From: Chryseolinea sp. H1M3-3
Lineage (GTDB): Bacteria; Bacteroidota; Bacteroidia; Cytophagales; Cyclobacteriaceae
Length of the DNA: 64,000 nt
Assembly: GCF_029360725.1 (NCBI RefSeq)
Contig: NZ_JARKMY010000010.1
Location: forward strand, 186,001 to 250,000
Direction: 5' to 3'
Shown here: piece after piece, positions 37,769-49,500 of the stretch
Layout: the number at the start of each line of letters is the position of its first letter
Numbering within the stretch: position 1 is the first letter of the stretch
Notes under the pieces: model-generated
What the model saw: only the letters and a program-made list of their open reading frames with translations
Database searches by the model: none
What the model was told of the DNA's origin: nothing
Made by a program: the position numbers and the translations under genes

Positions 37769-37946
37769 CGCTTGTCCGATTTCGCGCAAAGCCGCCAGGG
37801 CCTTTAGATGCGGCTCTCTTTCTTAAAATTACCACCCCTAAAGAGAACGGGTGAAGAGTTTTTTGGCCCCTGCAGCGATGAGTGTGCGGTTTGCTGAGTC
37901 TAACGATCCGGTAGGCCGGTCGTGCCAATACACCAATGTAGGCCGC

Positions 37947-38336
37947 TCAAGTCGCCTCTTGAAAACTATTTGCAACCCGCCTTAGCCCTGCCATCAATCG
38001 AATGACGTTGAAGTTTATCAGTAACCCCACTCTAACGTCCGAAAGTTTAAGGTGGGTTAGCGTTTGCATAAGATGGATTTCGTTTAATGCTTCAACGGAC
38101 TTTACTTCAACGATTACTTTTCTTTCAATTACCAAGTCTGCTCGATAACCGCAGTCAAGCTTTACTTCTGCATAAATAAGGGGAATGGCTTTTTGACGTT
38201 CAACAAAAAGACCAGTCTGTACAAGCTCATAGTAGAGGCAAGATTCATAAGCCGATTCGAGTAACCCTGGTCCTAGGGTTTTGTGAACTTTTATCGCGGC
38301 ACCGATAATTTGTTCGGTAATTTCATTTTCTAACAC
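37947..38336 (-). CDS. GxxExxY protein (PD-(D/E)XK-like)
   Basis: The 129-residue protein starts at a GTG (38334-38336) and has the family signature G24-L-L-E27-S-A-Y30. Asp67 in YRADLVIE and Glu77-x-Lys79 in VIVEVKS, with Gln91 downstream, form a PD-(D/E)XK nuclease-like active site. The family function is unproven; the fold predicts DNA or RNA cleavage. Directly upstream (to its 5' side) is a palindromic repeat array (38397-38940), linked by a conserved spacer of about 60 bases. The same spacer plus the first 12 codons recur at 50384-50482 next to another array. The gene thus appears to be part of a composite element. Confidence 0.85.
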   Translation of the reverse strand: MLENEITEQIIGAAIKVHKTLGPGLLESAYESCLYYELVQTGLFVERQKAIPLIYAEVKLDCGYRADLVIERKVIVEVKSVEALNEIHLMQTLTHLKLSDVRVGLLINFNVIRLMAGLRRVANSFQEAT

Positions 38337-38396
38337 AACGGATAACTTTAGTTTCTCCCTAAAACTAAAAAATCAAATCAAAAATACCAATAAACG
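38337..38396 (-). other. Conserved spacer between GxxExxY gene and array A
   Basis: This A/T-rich stretch is nearly identical to 50421-50482. It joins the GTG start to the array boundary TAAAGGGTCATC and may hold the promoter of the GxxExxY gene. Confidence 0.5.
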
Positions 38397-38940
38397 TAAA
38401 GGGTCATCTATGTTTCGCCGCGCGCTCAGGAATGCAAATAACCGCTGAGGCGCGCTGAGCTAATACCCGCTGAGAGGCGCAGAGGCTTCATCGCGCTTCC
38501 TCTGCGTGCATTCTCTCTGCGTGTATTCCTCCGCGTTCACTGCGGTAAAAAAAACCCTAAGACGTACGTCAGAACTTTATAGTACCGAACGCCGAGCCAG
38601 CAATGCAAATAACCGCTGAGGACATGACGGAATACCCGCTGAGAGAAGAGCATAGCTCATCCTCTGCGTGCATTCTCTCTGCGTGTATTCCTCCGCGTTC
38701 ACTGCGGTAAAAAAAACTCTAAGACGTACGTCAGAACTTTATAGTACCGAACGCCGAGCCAGCAATGCACATAACCGCTGAGGACACTGACGGAATACCC
38801 GCTGAGAGAAGAGCATAGCTTCTTCCTCTGCGTGCATTCTCTCTGCGTGTATTCCTCCGCGTTCACTGCGGTAAAAAAAACTCTACGACGTACGTCAGAA
38901 CTTTATAGTACCGAACGCCGAGCCAGCAATGCAAATAACC
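38397..38940. repeat. Nested palindromic repeat array A (3 units plus partial)
   Basis: After the boundary TAAAGGGTCATC come units that begin near 38431, 38602, 38764 and 38928 (the last partial), with periods of 171, 162 and 164 bases. Each unit has CGCAGAGG/CCTCTGCG-type inverted repeats, ~15-base subrepeats (CACGCAGAGAGAATG on the minus strand), a T-rich run and the palindrome GACGTACGTC. The right end found in arrays B and C is missing; the array stops at the FtsX-like permease gene. Confidence 0.85.
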
Positions 38941-38977
38941 ATTCATCATGCAGTATATAAACCCTGCCACTACCCGC

Positions 38978-41674
38978 TCACTCCGACCTCAAGCTCTTGA
39001 CAGGATTCGACATCGCTGCCCTAAAGGCCTGGTAGCTTACCGTTAGCCAGGCGATCATCGACGCGAGGATGGCCGCCAACAGAAACACCCACCATTGTAG
39101 TTCAATGTGATATGCATATTCCTGCAGCCACCTGTTCGTGGCCCACCACGCGATGGGAAAAGCTACGGCATTTGCTATTAAAACGAGCTTGATAAAATCC
39201 ATCGAAAGCAGTGACACCAGATTTACCATCGTCGCACCCAAAACCTTGCGCACACCAATTTCCTTTACCCGTTGTTCAGCGGAATATGTCGCGAGGCCAA
39301 AAAGTCCAAGGCAGGCAATAAAAATAGTCGACAGCGCAACCCACCCCAGCAACGTCTGTCGCCGCTCGTCTTCGACATAAAACAATGCAAGCTGATCGTC
39401 GAGAAAATGATATTCGAATGGCTCGCGTTCATCATTTTTAACCATGATGGTTTTTAATTTGTCGAGCGTTCCGGGAATGTCTGTGCTGGCGATTTTTACA
39501 GAATAATAATCAATATCATGAATGGGATTTTCATTGTAGGCAAGAATCAGGGGCTCTATTTTGTTACGCAACGATTGAAAATGAAAATCTTTCACGATAC
39601 CGATCACCCTTGGTTTAAATGGAACATTATTTTCATTCAAGGGAGTAAAAGTTCCTCCAACAGAAACTTGACCGATCTCAACCATTTGTCCGGCAGCTTC
39701 ACTGATGTTCAGCATCTTCGCAGCAGTTTCATTGATAAGAACAGTGGAAGAGTCGGCGCGAGTGTCGAAGTTGCGGCCTTGCAGTAATGCCACTTCATAC
39801 GCCCTCAAAAAATCCTTATCGACTCCAAAGAAATAGGCTGTCCCATAGTCCGAAGCACTGCCTATTGTTTTTAGTTTGACCTGCCGGAATGTTTTCCACT
39901 CACCGGGTACACGCGACGTTACGGAAACATCTTTCACTGCAGGTATCTTCAACATTTCATTTTTCAACACTTCAAAATTCGTCCGCGCTTTACCCACGTT
40001 CACATCGATCACTACCATCAGGTCTTTATTGAAACCGAGGTCGGTATTGTTTAGGTAGTTCACCTGCATGAAAAGCACCATGGTGCCTATGATCATCACC
40101 GTTGATATCGTAAACTGAAAAATCACCAGCCCTTTTCGCACCGACAGATCGCCGCCGTTTCGAATCTTCATTCCTTTCAATAACGTCACCGGCTTTAGGC
40201 GTGATAGCAATAAGGATGCATAACCGCCCGACAGGAATCCCATGAATACTACCAACAAAACAGCGATGAGCCAAAAGCTATAGCCCGTCGTGAAACCCAG
40301 TGAAAGTTGTTTCCCGGCAAATTGATTGAACGGAGGAAGCAGCAGCTTGACAATGATAACGGCCAATACAAAAGAGATCATGGTCGTCAGCAATGATTCA
40401 ATAAGAAATTGTCCGACAAGATTACTTTTAATAGCACCAATCGTTTTACGGACGCCGATTTCCTTGACCCGGCCCGAAGCTCTGGCGGTTGTTAAGTTCG
40501 TATAATTGATGCCTGCAATGAGCAGCGCAAAAATAGCAGCAAAAGAAAATATTTTGATGTACAATGGGTTCCCCTGCGGAATAGCCTCTACGTTAGCGTT
40601 CCTTCCCCCGTCGGTGATGCCTTCCGAGCGCAGGTGCATATCCTTTAAGGGTTGAAGGGTGTAAGCAAGCGTAGTACCTGGTTCGGGTGAGATGTTCGAT
40701 AGCACAAGCCGTGTCATTTTGTGGGCAGCTGAATCTGCGTTTGATCCTGGCCGCAGCAATGCATAAACAGCAAAGGCGTTTGACGCCCAGTCACTCGCCA
40801 TGGTTTCTTTGAAATCATCTCCATTGTAGGCGGTCGCCTCCGACAAGAGAGAATTAAAAGTAAAACTTGAGTTGTACGGATGATTCTTTAAAATGCCGGT
40901 AATCTTTACCGGCGTCTGCATGTGACTGAACTGCAAATTTCTGCCTAACACATCGGTCGTGCTAAAAAGCCTTTTGGCCAGCGCTTCATTGATGATAATG
41001 GTGTTAGGCTCCGTTAAGGCTGTATGTCTGTCGCCTGCGATTAACGGGAAATCGAATATGTCCAAAAAATTTTGATTAGCAAGTGTTACCGTCTCCTGGA
41101 AAGGGACTGGCTTTTCCGGATCCACGAGGTTAGCTCTCCCGATCCGCCATAAGCGCCCTGTATTTTCTACTTCCGGAATAGCATTCTTTGACTCCTCAGC
41201 AAGTTTAAATCCGGCAGCAGCAATAGTAGTTGCTTCACCGTTTACATTTTTATGTTCCACCACACGGTAAATTCTTTCTGCATGGGCATGTTGCCGGTCG
41301 AATGTCAGCTCATCAAAAACGTAAAGGCCGATAAGCAGGAAACAGACGATGCCAAACGTCAGGCCCATAACGTTTAGGGTGGAGTACAATTTATTCCTCC
41401 AAAGATTTCTCCATCCCGTTTTAAAATAACTTTTTATCATACCGTAATTAGTTGCATGTTGATATTCTGATGTCGGCTTAATGATACCGGGCCTGAACAG
41501 CAGCAAGACATCTACCATAAACAGGGTGTCTGCTTTTGCTTTTCCAAATTTCTTGAGACGTCTTTCAAATACCTCCATCAGGTCACCTTCGATGTAGTCG
41601 CGCATGGTGGCATCACAATACCAGCGGAAAAATTTCAAGAACAGGCGAGGCGGATATGGTTTACGTTGTGCCAT
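38978..41674 (-). CDS. FtsX-like ABC permease with permease prefix domain 2
   Basis: About 898 residues from the ATG at 41672-41674, chosen because it starts the prefix domain (MAQRKPYPPRLFLKFFRWYC) just 4 bases after the PadR stop; an earlier ATG at 41734 would overlap PadR by 56 bases. The prefix (about 1-75, DYIEGDLMEVFERRLKKFG) is the permease prefix domain 2 found on transporters paired with PadR regulators. Then come the MacB-type halves with FtsX cores: ARASGRVKEIGVRKTIGA and SAEQRVKEIGVRKVLGAT. It ends YQAFRAAMSNPVKSLRSE. It is a paralogue of 21582-23948, with no ATPase nearby. Regulation by the upstream PadR is likely. Confidence 0.88.
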   Translation of the reverse strand: MAQRKPYPPRLFLKFFRWYCDATMRDYIEGDLMEVFERRLKKFGKAKADTLFMVDVLLLFRPGIIKPTSEYQHATNYGMIKSYFKTGWRNLWRNKLYSTLNVMGLTFGIVCFLLIGLYVFDELTFDRQHAHAERIYRVVEHKNVNGEATTIAAAGFKLAEESKNAIPEVENTGRLWRIGRANLVDPEKPVPFQETVTLANQNFLDIFDFPLIAGDRHTALTEPNTIIINEALAKRLFSTTDVLGRNLQFSHMQTPVKITGILKNHPYNSSFTFNSLLSEATAYNGDDFKETMASDWASNAFAVYALLRPGSNADSAAHKMTRLVLSNISPEPGTTLAYTLQPLKDMHLRSEGITDGGRNANVEAIPQGNPLYIKIFSFAAIFALLIAGINYTNLTTARASGRVKEIGVRKTIGAIKSNLVGQFLIESLLTTMISFVLAVIIVKLLLPPFNQFAGKQLSLGFTTGYSFWLIAVLLVVFMGFLSGGYASLLLSRLKPVTLLKGMKIRNGGDLSVRKGLVIFQFTISTVMIIGTMVLFMQVNYLNNTDLGFNKDLMVVIDVNVGKARTNFEVLKNEMLKIPAVKDVSVTSRVPGEWKTFRQVKLKTIGSASDYGTAYFFGVDKDFLRAYEVALLQGRNFDTRADSSTVLINETAAKMLNISEAAGQMVEIGQVSVGGTFTPLNENNVPFKPRVIGIVKDFHFQSLRNKIEPLILAYNENPIHDIDYYSVKIASTDIPGTLDKLKTIMVKNDEREPFEYHFLDDQLALFYVEDERRQTLLGWVALSTIFIACLGLFGLATYSAEQRVKEIGVRKVLGATMVNLVSLLSMDFIKLVLIANAVAFPIAWWATNRWLQEYAYHIELQWWVFLLAAILASMIAWLTVSYQAFRAAMSNPVKSLRSE

Positions 41675-41678
41675 ACTT

Positions 41679-42023
41679 TCAACGCGACGGTTTAGCATCC
41701 CATACCGTTTTTGGAATTGCCTTCCAAAGCGCATCGCGGGTATCCTTTGTATACTGCATCGCTTTCTTGCCCATAGCAGTGATTTCGAAATAACGCTTCG
41801 GTCTGCCAGCCCTTTCCTCGGTGCCTTCTCCCGCGAATGATTTCAAAAACCCTTTGTCTTCCATCCGCTTCAGCGCAGTATGTAGCGCGCCCATGCTGAC
41901 GGTGCGTGACAGTCGCGATTCAAGCTCATCTTTTATGGAGACGCTGTACGCTTCGTTATTTAAAATTCCGATGGCGAGCATCACCAGCTCTTCAAACTCC
42001 CCGAGGTGGTATTTTTTCATCAA
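41679..42023 (-). CDS. PadR family transcriptional regulator
   Basis: The 114-residue winged-helix repressor has the PadR pattern: LGEFEELVMLAIGILN, AYSVSIKDELESRLSRTVSMGALHTAL (split: AYSVSIKDELES, VSMGALHTALKRMEDKGFL) and RPKRYFEITAMGKKAM. It lies 4 bases upstream of the permease start and is co-transcribed with it. In this arrangement PadR usually represses its own operon until a ligand, often an antibiotic or toxic compound, is sensed. The ligand is unknown. Confidence 0.88.
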   Translation of the reverse strand: MMKKYHLGEFEELVMLAIGILNNEAYSVSIKDELESRLSRTVSMGALHTALKRMEDKGFLKSFAGEGTEERAGRPKRYFEITAMGKKAMQYTKDTRDALWKAIPKTVWDAKPSR

Positions 42024-42649
42024 GTCTAATATAATCTAAATGTAGGAATAATTGTGCCAGAGTGAAAAAGGCGCGTTAGCATGATTAAAATACATCTGAC
42101 GAAAAGCATGCTGTACGAATTCGATCAATGTGCGAACGCGTTCGGTCGGAACAGTGCCTGGAAATAATTGTCAGTTTTAAACTTCAATTATCATCGTCTT
42201 AAGATCCTTCCCCGATAGTTCCGCTTTGTTAAGCTTGCCTGTCGGAAGGCAGGCCGCAGCTCTCTTCCTAAAAGCTCACCCTTTCAGCGAAACAAATCAT
42301 GTGAGAGATTTGAACCATGATTCGCTTGATTATAGGGATCTAAACATATTTATTTACCTATAGCCCCAGCGGGGCGACATATCGGTAGCGCCGGGTGGTA
42401 GCCCGGCGAAATAGCCCATGCACCGGGAGCGCGCCACAGAAAACCTCCATCGAGCTTCACATTTTCTGGCGCGCAACAGATGCACTGTACTCGACCTACC
42501 TTTAGCGTTCATTTCTGTCATCGATTACCTCCTTCAGCCACACACATACCAACAAGCATTTTCCTATTGCGTCTTTCCGCCCTTCGTTGAAAGAAAAGCG
42601 GCGCCGCTGTTGGTGTTGCGGGGAGGCTGCGCGTGAGCTCCACCAACAA
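42024..42649. other. Non-coding region upstream of array B
   Basis: This 626-base stretch has no credible gene. It contains a GCCTG/GCAGGC hairpin near 42236-42256 and the dispersed repeat described at 42361-42486. Small frames on both strands overlap the repeat and are not gene-like. Confidence 0.5.
42361..42486. repeat. Dispersed repeat family 2, copy 1
   Basis: Begins around AGCGGGGCGACAT and GGTAGCGCCGGGTGG and ends in an inverted repeat (GCGCGCCACAGAAAA ... TTTTCTGGCGCGC) followed by CAACAGATGCA. A diverged copy is at 55728-55848. Confidence 0.65.
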
Positions 42650-42671
42650 CTGCACACACTCGGATAACAGG
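42650..42671 (+). repeat. 22-base direct repeat, left of array B
   Basis: Reads ctgcacac...ataacagg and is exactly repeated at 43364-43385, immediately bounding array B. It looks like a target-site duplication or recombination junction. Confidence 0.8.
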
Positions 42672-43363
42672 TAAAGGGTCATCCATGTTTCGCCGCGCGC
42701 GCAGGAATGCAAATAACCGCTGAGGCGCGCTGAGCTAATACCCGCTGAGAGGCGCAGAGACTTCATCGCGCTTCCTCTGCGTGCATTCTCTCTGCGTGTA
42801 TTCCTCCGCGTTCACTGCGGTAAAAAAAAACTCTAAGACGTACGTCAGAACTTTATAGTACCGAACGCCGAGCCAGGAATGCAAATAACCGCTGAGGCGC
42901 GCTGAGCTAATACCCGCTGAGAGGCGCAGAGGCTTCATCGCGCTTCCTCTGCATGCATTCTCTCTGCGTGTATTCCTCCGCGTTCACTGCGGTAAAAAAA
43001 ACCTTTAAGACGTACGTCAGAACTTTATAGTACCGAACGCCGAGCCAGCAACGCAAATAACCGCTGAGGCGCGCTGAACCAATACCCGCTGAGAGGCGCA
43101 GAGGCTTCATCGCGCTTCCTCTGCGTGCATTCTCTCTGCGTGTATTCCTCCGCGTTCACTGCGGTAAAAAAAACCTTTAAGACGTACGTCAGAACTTTAT
43201 AGTACCGAACGCCAAGCCGGCAATGCAAATAAGCGCAGAGGACCTGACGGAATACCCGCTAAGAGAAGAGCATAGCTTCATCCTCTGCGTGCATTCTCTC
43301 CGCGTTGCATTCCTCCGCGTCCACTGCGGTAAAAAAACCGCTCAGCCGCACACCTTTCCTACC
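42672..43363. repeat. Nested palindromic repeat array B (4 units), complete element
   Basis: Left end TAAAGGGTCATCC, then units beginning near 42706, 42878, 43050 and 43222 with an exact 172-base period, and right end CACCTTTCCTACC. The last unit is a variant (GAGGACCTGACGGAATACC) that also ends array C. It is bounded by a 22-base direct repeat. It carries no gene. Confidence 0.85.
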
Positions 43364-43385
43364 CTGCACACACTCGGATAACAGG
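43364..43385 (+). repeat. 22-base direct repeat, right of array B
   Basis: Identical to 42650-42671. Confidence 0.8.
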
Positions 43386-43581
43386 CTTCGGATGCAAACT
43401 GTCCAATTAAAAACTTCTAGGTTCAGACAATTATTATTACTTAAGAAAATCCTTACAACGCAAGAACATTTACAAACAACGCCAGACCTCCTTCTGTGTA
43501 TTTTAAGAAAAAATCTTAAACTTATTCTATGGAATTATTCCGTTATGTGCATCTCAGCAATAGATCCCAACCCTAGAATCT

Positions 43582-46500
43582 ATGAGATACCTATTACTTG
43601 CACTCATCGTTATCGTCACCACTTCAACAGTCTTCCCGCAAAAGAATGACTTTTATTCAAAACACTGGAGCAATGTCTATAAGCACGAGCTAAGAGAGCT
43701 ACCAAAATCTGCGCAGGCCGTTGTCGACTCGATCTATGTCAGAGCCAAGAAAGAAAAGAATACCCAAGAACTGATCAAGGCATTAATTTATCAATCCAAG
43801 TTTGCGGTTCACCTGCAGGAAAACGCAGAAATAAGCATTGTAAAAAAATTCAAAGAAGAAATTTCACAAAGTAAAGGACCGCTTAAAAATCTTCTGGAAT
43901 CAGTGCTGGCTAATATCTACTGGGAATACCTCAAGCAAAATCGCTATAAATATTATGGAAGATCGAGAACGTCAACAGTTGTAAATCAGCAGGATTTCAC
44001 GACATGGGATGCTAATGCCATGTTCAACGAAATTCATCAACGCTTTCAGAACTCGCTGAAAAATCGAAACTCGCTTCAGAATATCCAACTCGAATTCATC
44101 AATGAAATTCTGATCCAGGCAGATGATTCGAAAAAGTACAGGCCCACGTTGTACGATTTTCTTGTTCACAACGCGCTCGACTTCTACAGCACAAACGAAA
44201 GCACAATCATCAAACCTTCGAATGAGTTTAGGATTGACAATGACAAATATTTTTTCGATTTCGAAGAGCTTACAATTGAAAGTGCTGACAGCCTTTCCCC
44301 TTTGCGGCAGACCCTGCTTTTATATCAGGATCTGTTGGCGTTTCATAAACAGCGGCGCGACACGAACGCTTACGTGAACCTGGAAATTCAACGCCTCGCG
44401 TTCGTGGCTGGTCAAAATCATCTAGATAATTCCTCAGCATTACAGAAAGAAGCACTCACAAGGTTAAGAAACAACTTCCTGTCTCACCCGGCTTCCACGT
44501 TAGTTGCCTTTGAGCTTGCAGCATTGCTTAACAAAGACGGCAATGATTTTAACGCAAATAAAAATTCCGATCATCAATTCAAAAAAGCTGAAGCGATCGA
44601 TCTTTGTAATCAGGCCATTGCGGCCTTTCCGAACAGTGACGGTGCAGAAAAGTGTGTGGCACTCAGGGAACTCATCCTTCACCAACAGCTATCCATTACC
44701 GCAGAAAAATACATTCCCGTCAACACCCCAGCTTTTATTTCCATACGCTACGCGAATGTCGACAGTCTGCATTTTACTGTCTGCCGAATTACCAAAGAAC
44801 TTGAGGGTCGGCTGATGGGTGGTGGTCTCACTTTTTCACAAATCTCAGCATTGCCAACTGAAAAAAAATGGAGTGTTCAATTAAAAAACGTCAACGATTA
44901 CCAATTACATAGCACGGAGGTTGTGCTGCCGGGTCTGACCGTCGGAAGATATGTATTGCTGGCTACAACAAAGAACTTGAATGAGTATGACGAGCAGATC
45001 TTCGGTTATGCAACACTACAAGTAACAAATCTTTCCCTATTGGAATTTTCATCCAACGACCAACATCATTACCAGGTTCTCGATAGAAATAGTGGAAAGC
45101 CTCTTGAAGGGGCTAACATTCATCTTGAAAGGTTCAATACAAATTACGGTACGGCTATTGACGAATTTCTTACAACAGGGAAACATGGTGTCGCTATTCT
45201 TAAGCAAAGACCACATCTTTACGCTTACGCGGAGGCTACCGTGCGTTATGGCGGAGACGAGGCTACGTTTGGTGACTACTACATCAATGCACTTTATGAA
45301 AAAACACGTGAGGAAGAAGTTTATACAGCACGTTCTTTTTTATTCACAGACAGAAGTATCTACCGCCCGGGACAGATGGTCTTTTTCAAAGGTATTCTCA
45401 TCCAGACAAAAAACGGTAAAAGCTCCATTGTGCCAGGCGAGTATGTCACTGTTTACCTTGATGATGCAAATGCAAATGAAGTCGGCTCACTGCGCTTGAA
45501 GACCAACACATATGGCTCGTTCAGCGGTGAGTTTAAATTACCTGCTTCGGGACTGACTGGCGAATACGCTTTGTACGCGGAAGAAGATGATGAAGAGGAC
45601 AGCAAATTTTATGATAACCTCGAGGATTTTTATTATGATGAATTAACGATATCCGTGGAGGAATACAAGCGTCCTACCTTCGAAGCGACATTTAAGCCCG
45701 TTAAGGGAACGTTCATACTCAATGACACGGTCGTCATCAAAGGTACTGCAGAAGCGTTCAGTGGTGCGAAACTTTCTAAAGCACAAGTGAAGTACAAGGT
45801 AACGCGCAAAGTACGGTATCCCCGTTGGTACTACTGGTCATTTCGTGAAGATCATTCCAGCGCGGCGGAAATTTCACACGGGGAAACTTTAACTGACGAG
45901 CAGGGCGAATTCACCATCGCCTTTAAATCCATTCCCGATGACAAGGCATCCCCCAAAGATAAACCAGTGTTCATCTATGAAATCACGGCTGATGTAACGG
46001 ATATAAGCGGAGAAACCAGAAGCGCTACAGCTGAAGTTAAAGTTGGTTATCACGCCATCACAGCAACGATCACCGCTCCCGCACGGGTCGACTTATCAAA
46101 ACCGGAAAACGCCATCACGCTCACAACAGAAAATCTGAATGGTCAATTCGTCGGAGTTAGCGGCAAGGTCGAGATCTTCAAACTCAAGGAACCTGATGCA
46201 CCGGTACGCGCGCGGCCATGGGAGGCACCGGATCTTCCAATGTTAACGGAAGCGGAGTTTCGTGAACTGTTCCCGCACGATACATATTCAACCACTACCG
46301 AACCGAAGCACTGGCCAAGACAAAAGCTGATGGTGGAAATACCTTTTAATACCAGGATGTCACGAGAAATTAAATATCGTATTGGCGCGAATTGGCCGGC
46401 CGGCAATTACGTCATGGAGTTGACCGCCCTTGACTCATTGGGTCAAACTGTGAAAGATCTTTATCACTTCACTGTTACGAACGCAAAAAGCAAAGCGGTC

Positions 46501-49500
46501 GCTGACAATGCTTTGCTGGTATTTGAACTGGATAAACCCTCGTACAAGGTTGGTGAAGTGGCAAAGTTGAAAGTAGGATCCGCTTCACCGGATGTTACGT
46601 TTTTCATTCACATTGAGAGAGACCATAAGATCACAAAGACGTACACGGAAAAGCTCTCGGCTAGCACAACGGTGATTTCTATTCCTATAACAGAGGAGCA
46701 GGAAAACGGATTTTCAGTGAGTTGTCGGGGAGTGATGTACAACTCATTTGTATATAAAACCATTAACATTCCTGTGATCTCGCCTTCGAAAGCATTCGAA
46801 ATCGAAACGATTACTTTTAAAGATAAACTGCAGCCTGGAGCGAAAGAAACCTGGAGTTTCTCCATTAAGGGAGATGATGCAGGAACACAACAAGCGGAAG
46901 TCCTCGCATCGATGTACGACGCCTCTCTCGATCAGTTCAAGCCGCACCAATGGCAGTTTGAACCTGTTGTGGAAGAGCCGTATTTCGCTACTGTGATAAT
47001 TAACGGAAATCAAAGTTTTGGCGAAGCACATTTTACTATCAGGAATCTTGCTGGGCAACAACCCTTGGGAAGATTTCAGTACTACGACAAACTAGATTGG
47101 TTCGGATTTACACTTACGCGTAGCTCGTATGTGCAACGGGCTTATCTGAATAGACTGTACTCCACTGGCGCTGCCGCCGATACTCCTTCCAAGGTTATCA
47201 TGCGGAACAACAAGAATGCCAAGGACGGATTCATCTACGGGCAGATTATTGACAACGACGGCCAGCCCATGCCGGGCGTGAATATTATCATCAAAGGAAC
47301 AACCATCGGAACAACCACAGATATGGAGGGAAATTATGTGATAGAAGCCGATAAAGATGATGTACTGATCTATAGCTTCATTGGGTATGCAAGTGCAGAA
47401 ACACATGTGGGACGAAAAAATACAATAGACGTAATCATGGAACCCGACATCACGGAGCTGTCGGAGGTAGTAGTAACGGGCTATGGCGTTCAGACGAAAA
47501 AAATGGCATTGGGCGCGTCTGTTCATTATGTTGTTGCGGATAGTAGTGATAGTGATGTTGAATTTGACCAAGCGCTGGCCGGACGCGTTGCGGGCGTTCA
47601 GATAAAAAGCGATGGCGTGAATTATTTACTGAGGATTCGTGGCGCTAGTTCTTTGTCAGGTGCAGCGACACCGTTGTATGTAGTCGACGGGGTAATCGTT
47701 GAATCATCCCTTATTGACCAGACAGATCTTGCCGACGTTCAGTTGTTGAAAGGCGATGCAGCGGTATCTCTATACGGGGCGAAAGCAGCAAACGGTGCAA
47801 TCATCATCACAACGAAATCCGGCCAGAAGAAATTGGACGAAGCACTGGCGAAAGTTAATGCGCGGAAAAATTTCAATGAGACTGCCTTCTTCTTCCCGCA
47901 TCTGTCGACCAACGCTGACGGCGACATACGCTTTACATTTACAACCCCCGAATCGCTAACCCGCTGGAAACTACAACTGCTGGCGCACACCAAAAATCTG
48001 CTTACCACGACCAAGACATTACAGACTGTCACGCAAAAGCAATTGATGATTACACCAAATGTGCCGCGGTTCGTGAGGACGGGCGACCAGGTTATGTTTA
48101 CAGTCAAAATTACAAACCTCTCGGCAAAGATACTCGACGGCAAGATCGGTCTCCAGCTTACCAATGCTGTTACAGGTACCAATGTCGACGCAGTGTTCGG
48201 CAACGCCATACGCAACAAAACATTCAGGATAAATGCCCGCGAAAACACATCCGTGTCGTGGACATTGAAAGTCCCGGAAGGGGTAGACGCGCTGCAATAT
48301 AAAGTTGTCGCGAAAGCCGGAGCGTTCAGCGATGGCGAACAAAATGCACTGCCCATATTATCAAACCGCATGCTGGTAACGGAGACGATGCCATTATTCG
48401 TACGCTCGTCACAAACCAAAACATTTACACTTGAAAAACTCCGCGATTCCAAATCAACAACATTAAAGCATCATCAGCTTACACTTGAGGTAACATCCAA
48501 TCCCGCTTGGTATGCCGTGCAATCTCTGCCTTACCTCATGGAGTTTCCGCACGAATGCGCCGAACAAATGTTTTCGAGGTACTATGCTAACGCCATGGCT
48601 ACGCACATTATCAAAGCAAATCCAGTGATCTCTCCTGTATTTGAAAAGTGGTCGTCACTCGGAGAACTCGAAAGTAATCTGGATAAGAATCCTGAGTTGA
48701 AATCCATCATCATCGAAGATACGCCCTGGTTGCGTGACGCCCGCGGTGAAGCCGAGCAAAAGAAAAGATTGTCGCTGTTGTTTGACCTGAACACCATGCG
48801 TGATCAGCTCACGTCGGTGTTGAACAAAGTCGAGCAAATGCAATTTCCCGACGGCGGATTCCCCTGGTTTGCAGGAAGCCGTTATCCCAATCGCTACATC
48901 ACACAACATATTGCCTGCACGTACGGGCATCTTAAAAAACTCCAGGTAGCTGATTATGCAAATGAAAAGGAAATGATGACGAAGGCTGTGCGATACCTGG
49001 ATCATGAGTTTTTAAAAAACTATGGCCTGCTATTGAAGAACGCTGCGCAAGCAAACCCAGGTGTAAACGATCAGGATAAGAAACGAACTTCGAATGAATA
49101 TCTTTCAAAGCATCAGCCCAGCGATCATGATGTTCATTATCTCTACATGCGCAGTTTTTATAACGACATTCCCGCAGAAGGACAATTGAAGGAAGCGATC
49201 GACTATTATCAAAAACAGACAGCGAAATTCTGGCAGGATTATAATCTGTACGTTAAAGGAATGATTGCTCTCGTACATCATCGTGATGGAACCATTGCAG
49301 TAGCAAAGGCGATCCTTGCATCCCTCCGCGAAACAGCGATCACCAGCGACGAGCTAGGAATGTATTGGAAAGAAAATACGGGAGGTATGTACTGGAACCA
49401 GGCCGACATTGAAACCCAGTCGTTGCTGATAGAAGCCTTTGCGGAAATTGAACAAAATGACAGCACCAACACTACAACGCAAAAAACCATCGATGAACTA

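Noticed and set aside
37698-37928. Minus-strand 76-residue frame near the GxxExxY gene
   Set aside because: Basic, low-complexity-like sequence overlapping a plus-strand small gene; no gene evidence.
38397-38940. CRISPR array
   Set aside because: Units are about 165-172 bases and contiguous, with no unique spacers and no cas genes.
42735-43228. Minus-strand frames of 67 residues (MKPLRLSAGI... start, ...SAPLSGY end) in array B
   Set aside because: They span repeat units, change with subrepeat number and have no family match; they are produced by the repeat itself.
42672-43363. Inverted terminal repeats of the array elements
   Set aside because: The left end (GGTAAAGGG) and the reverse of the right end (GGTAGGAAAGG) share only GGTA; too short to claim.
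47739-48452. 237-residue minus-strand frame inside the A2M gene
   Set aside because: It is antisense to the clear A2M domains, with no start signal or family character.
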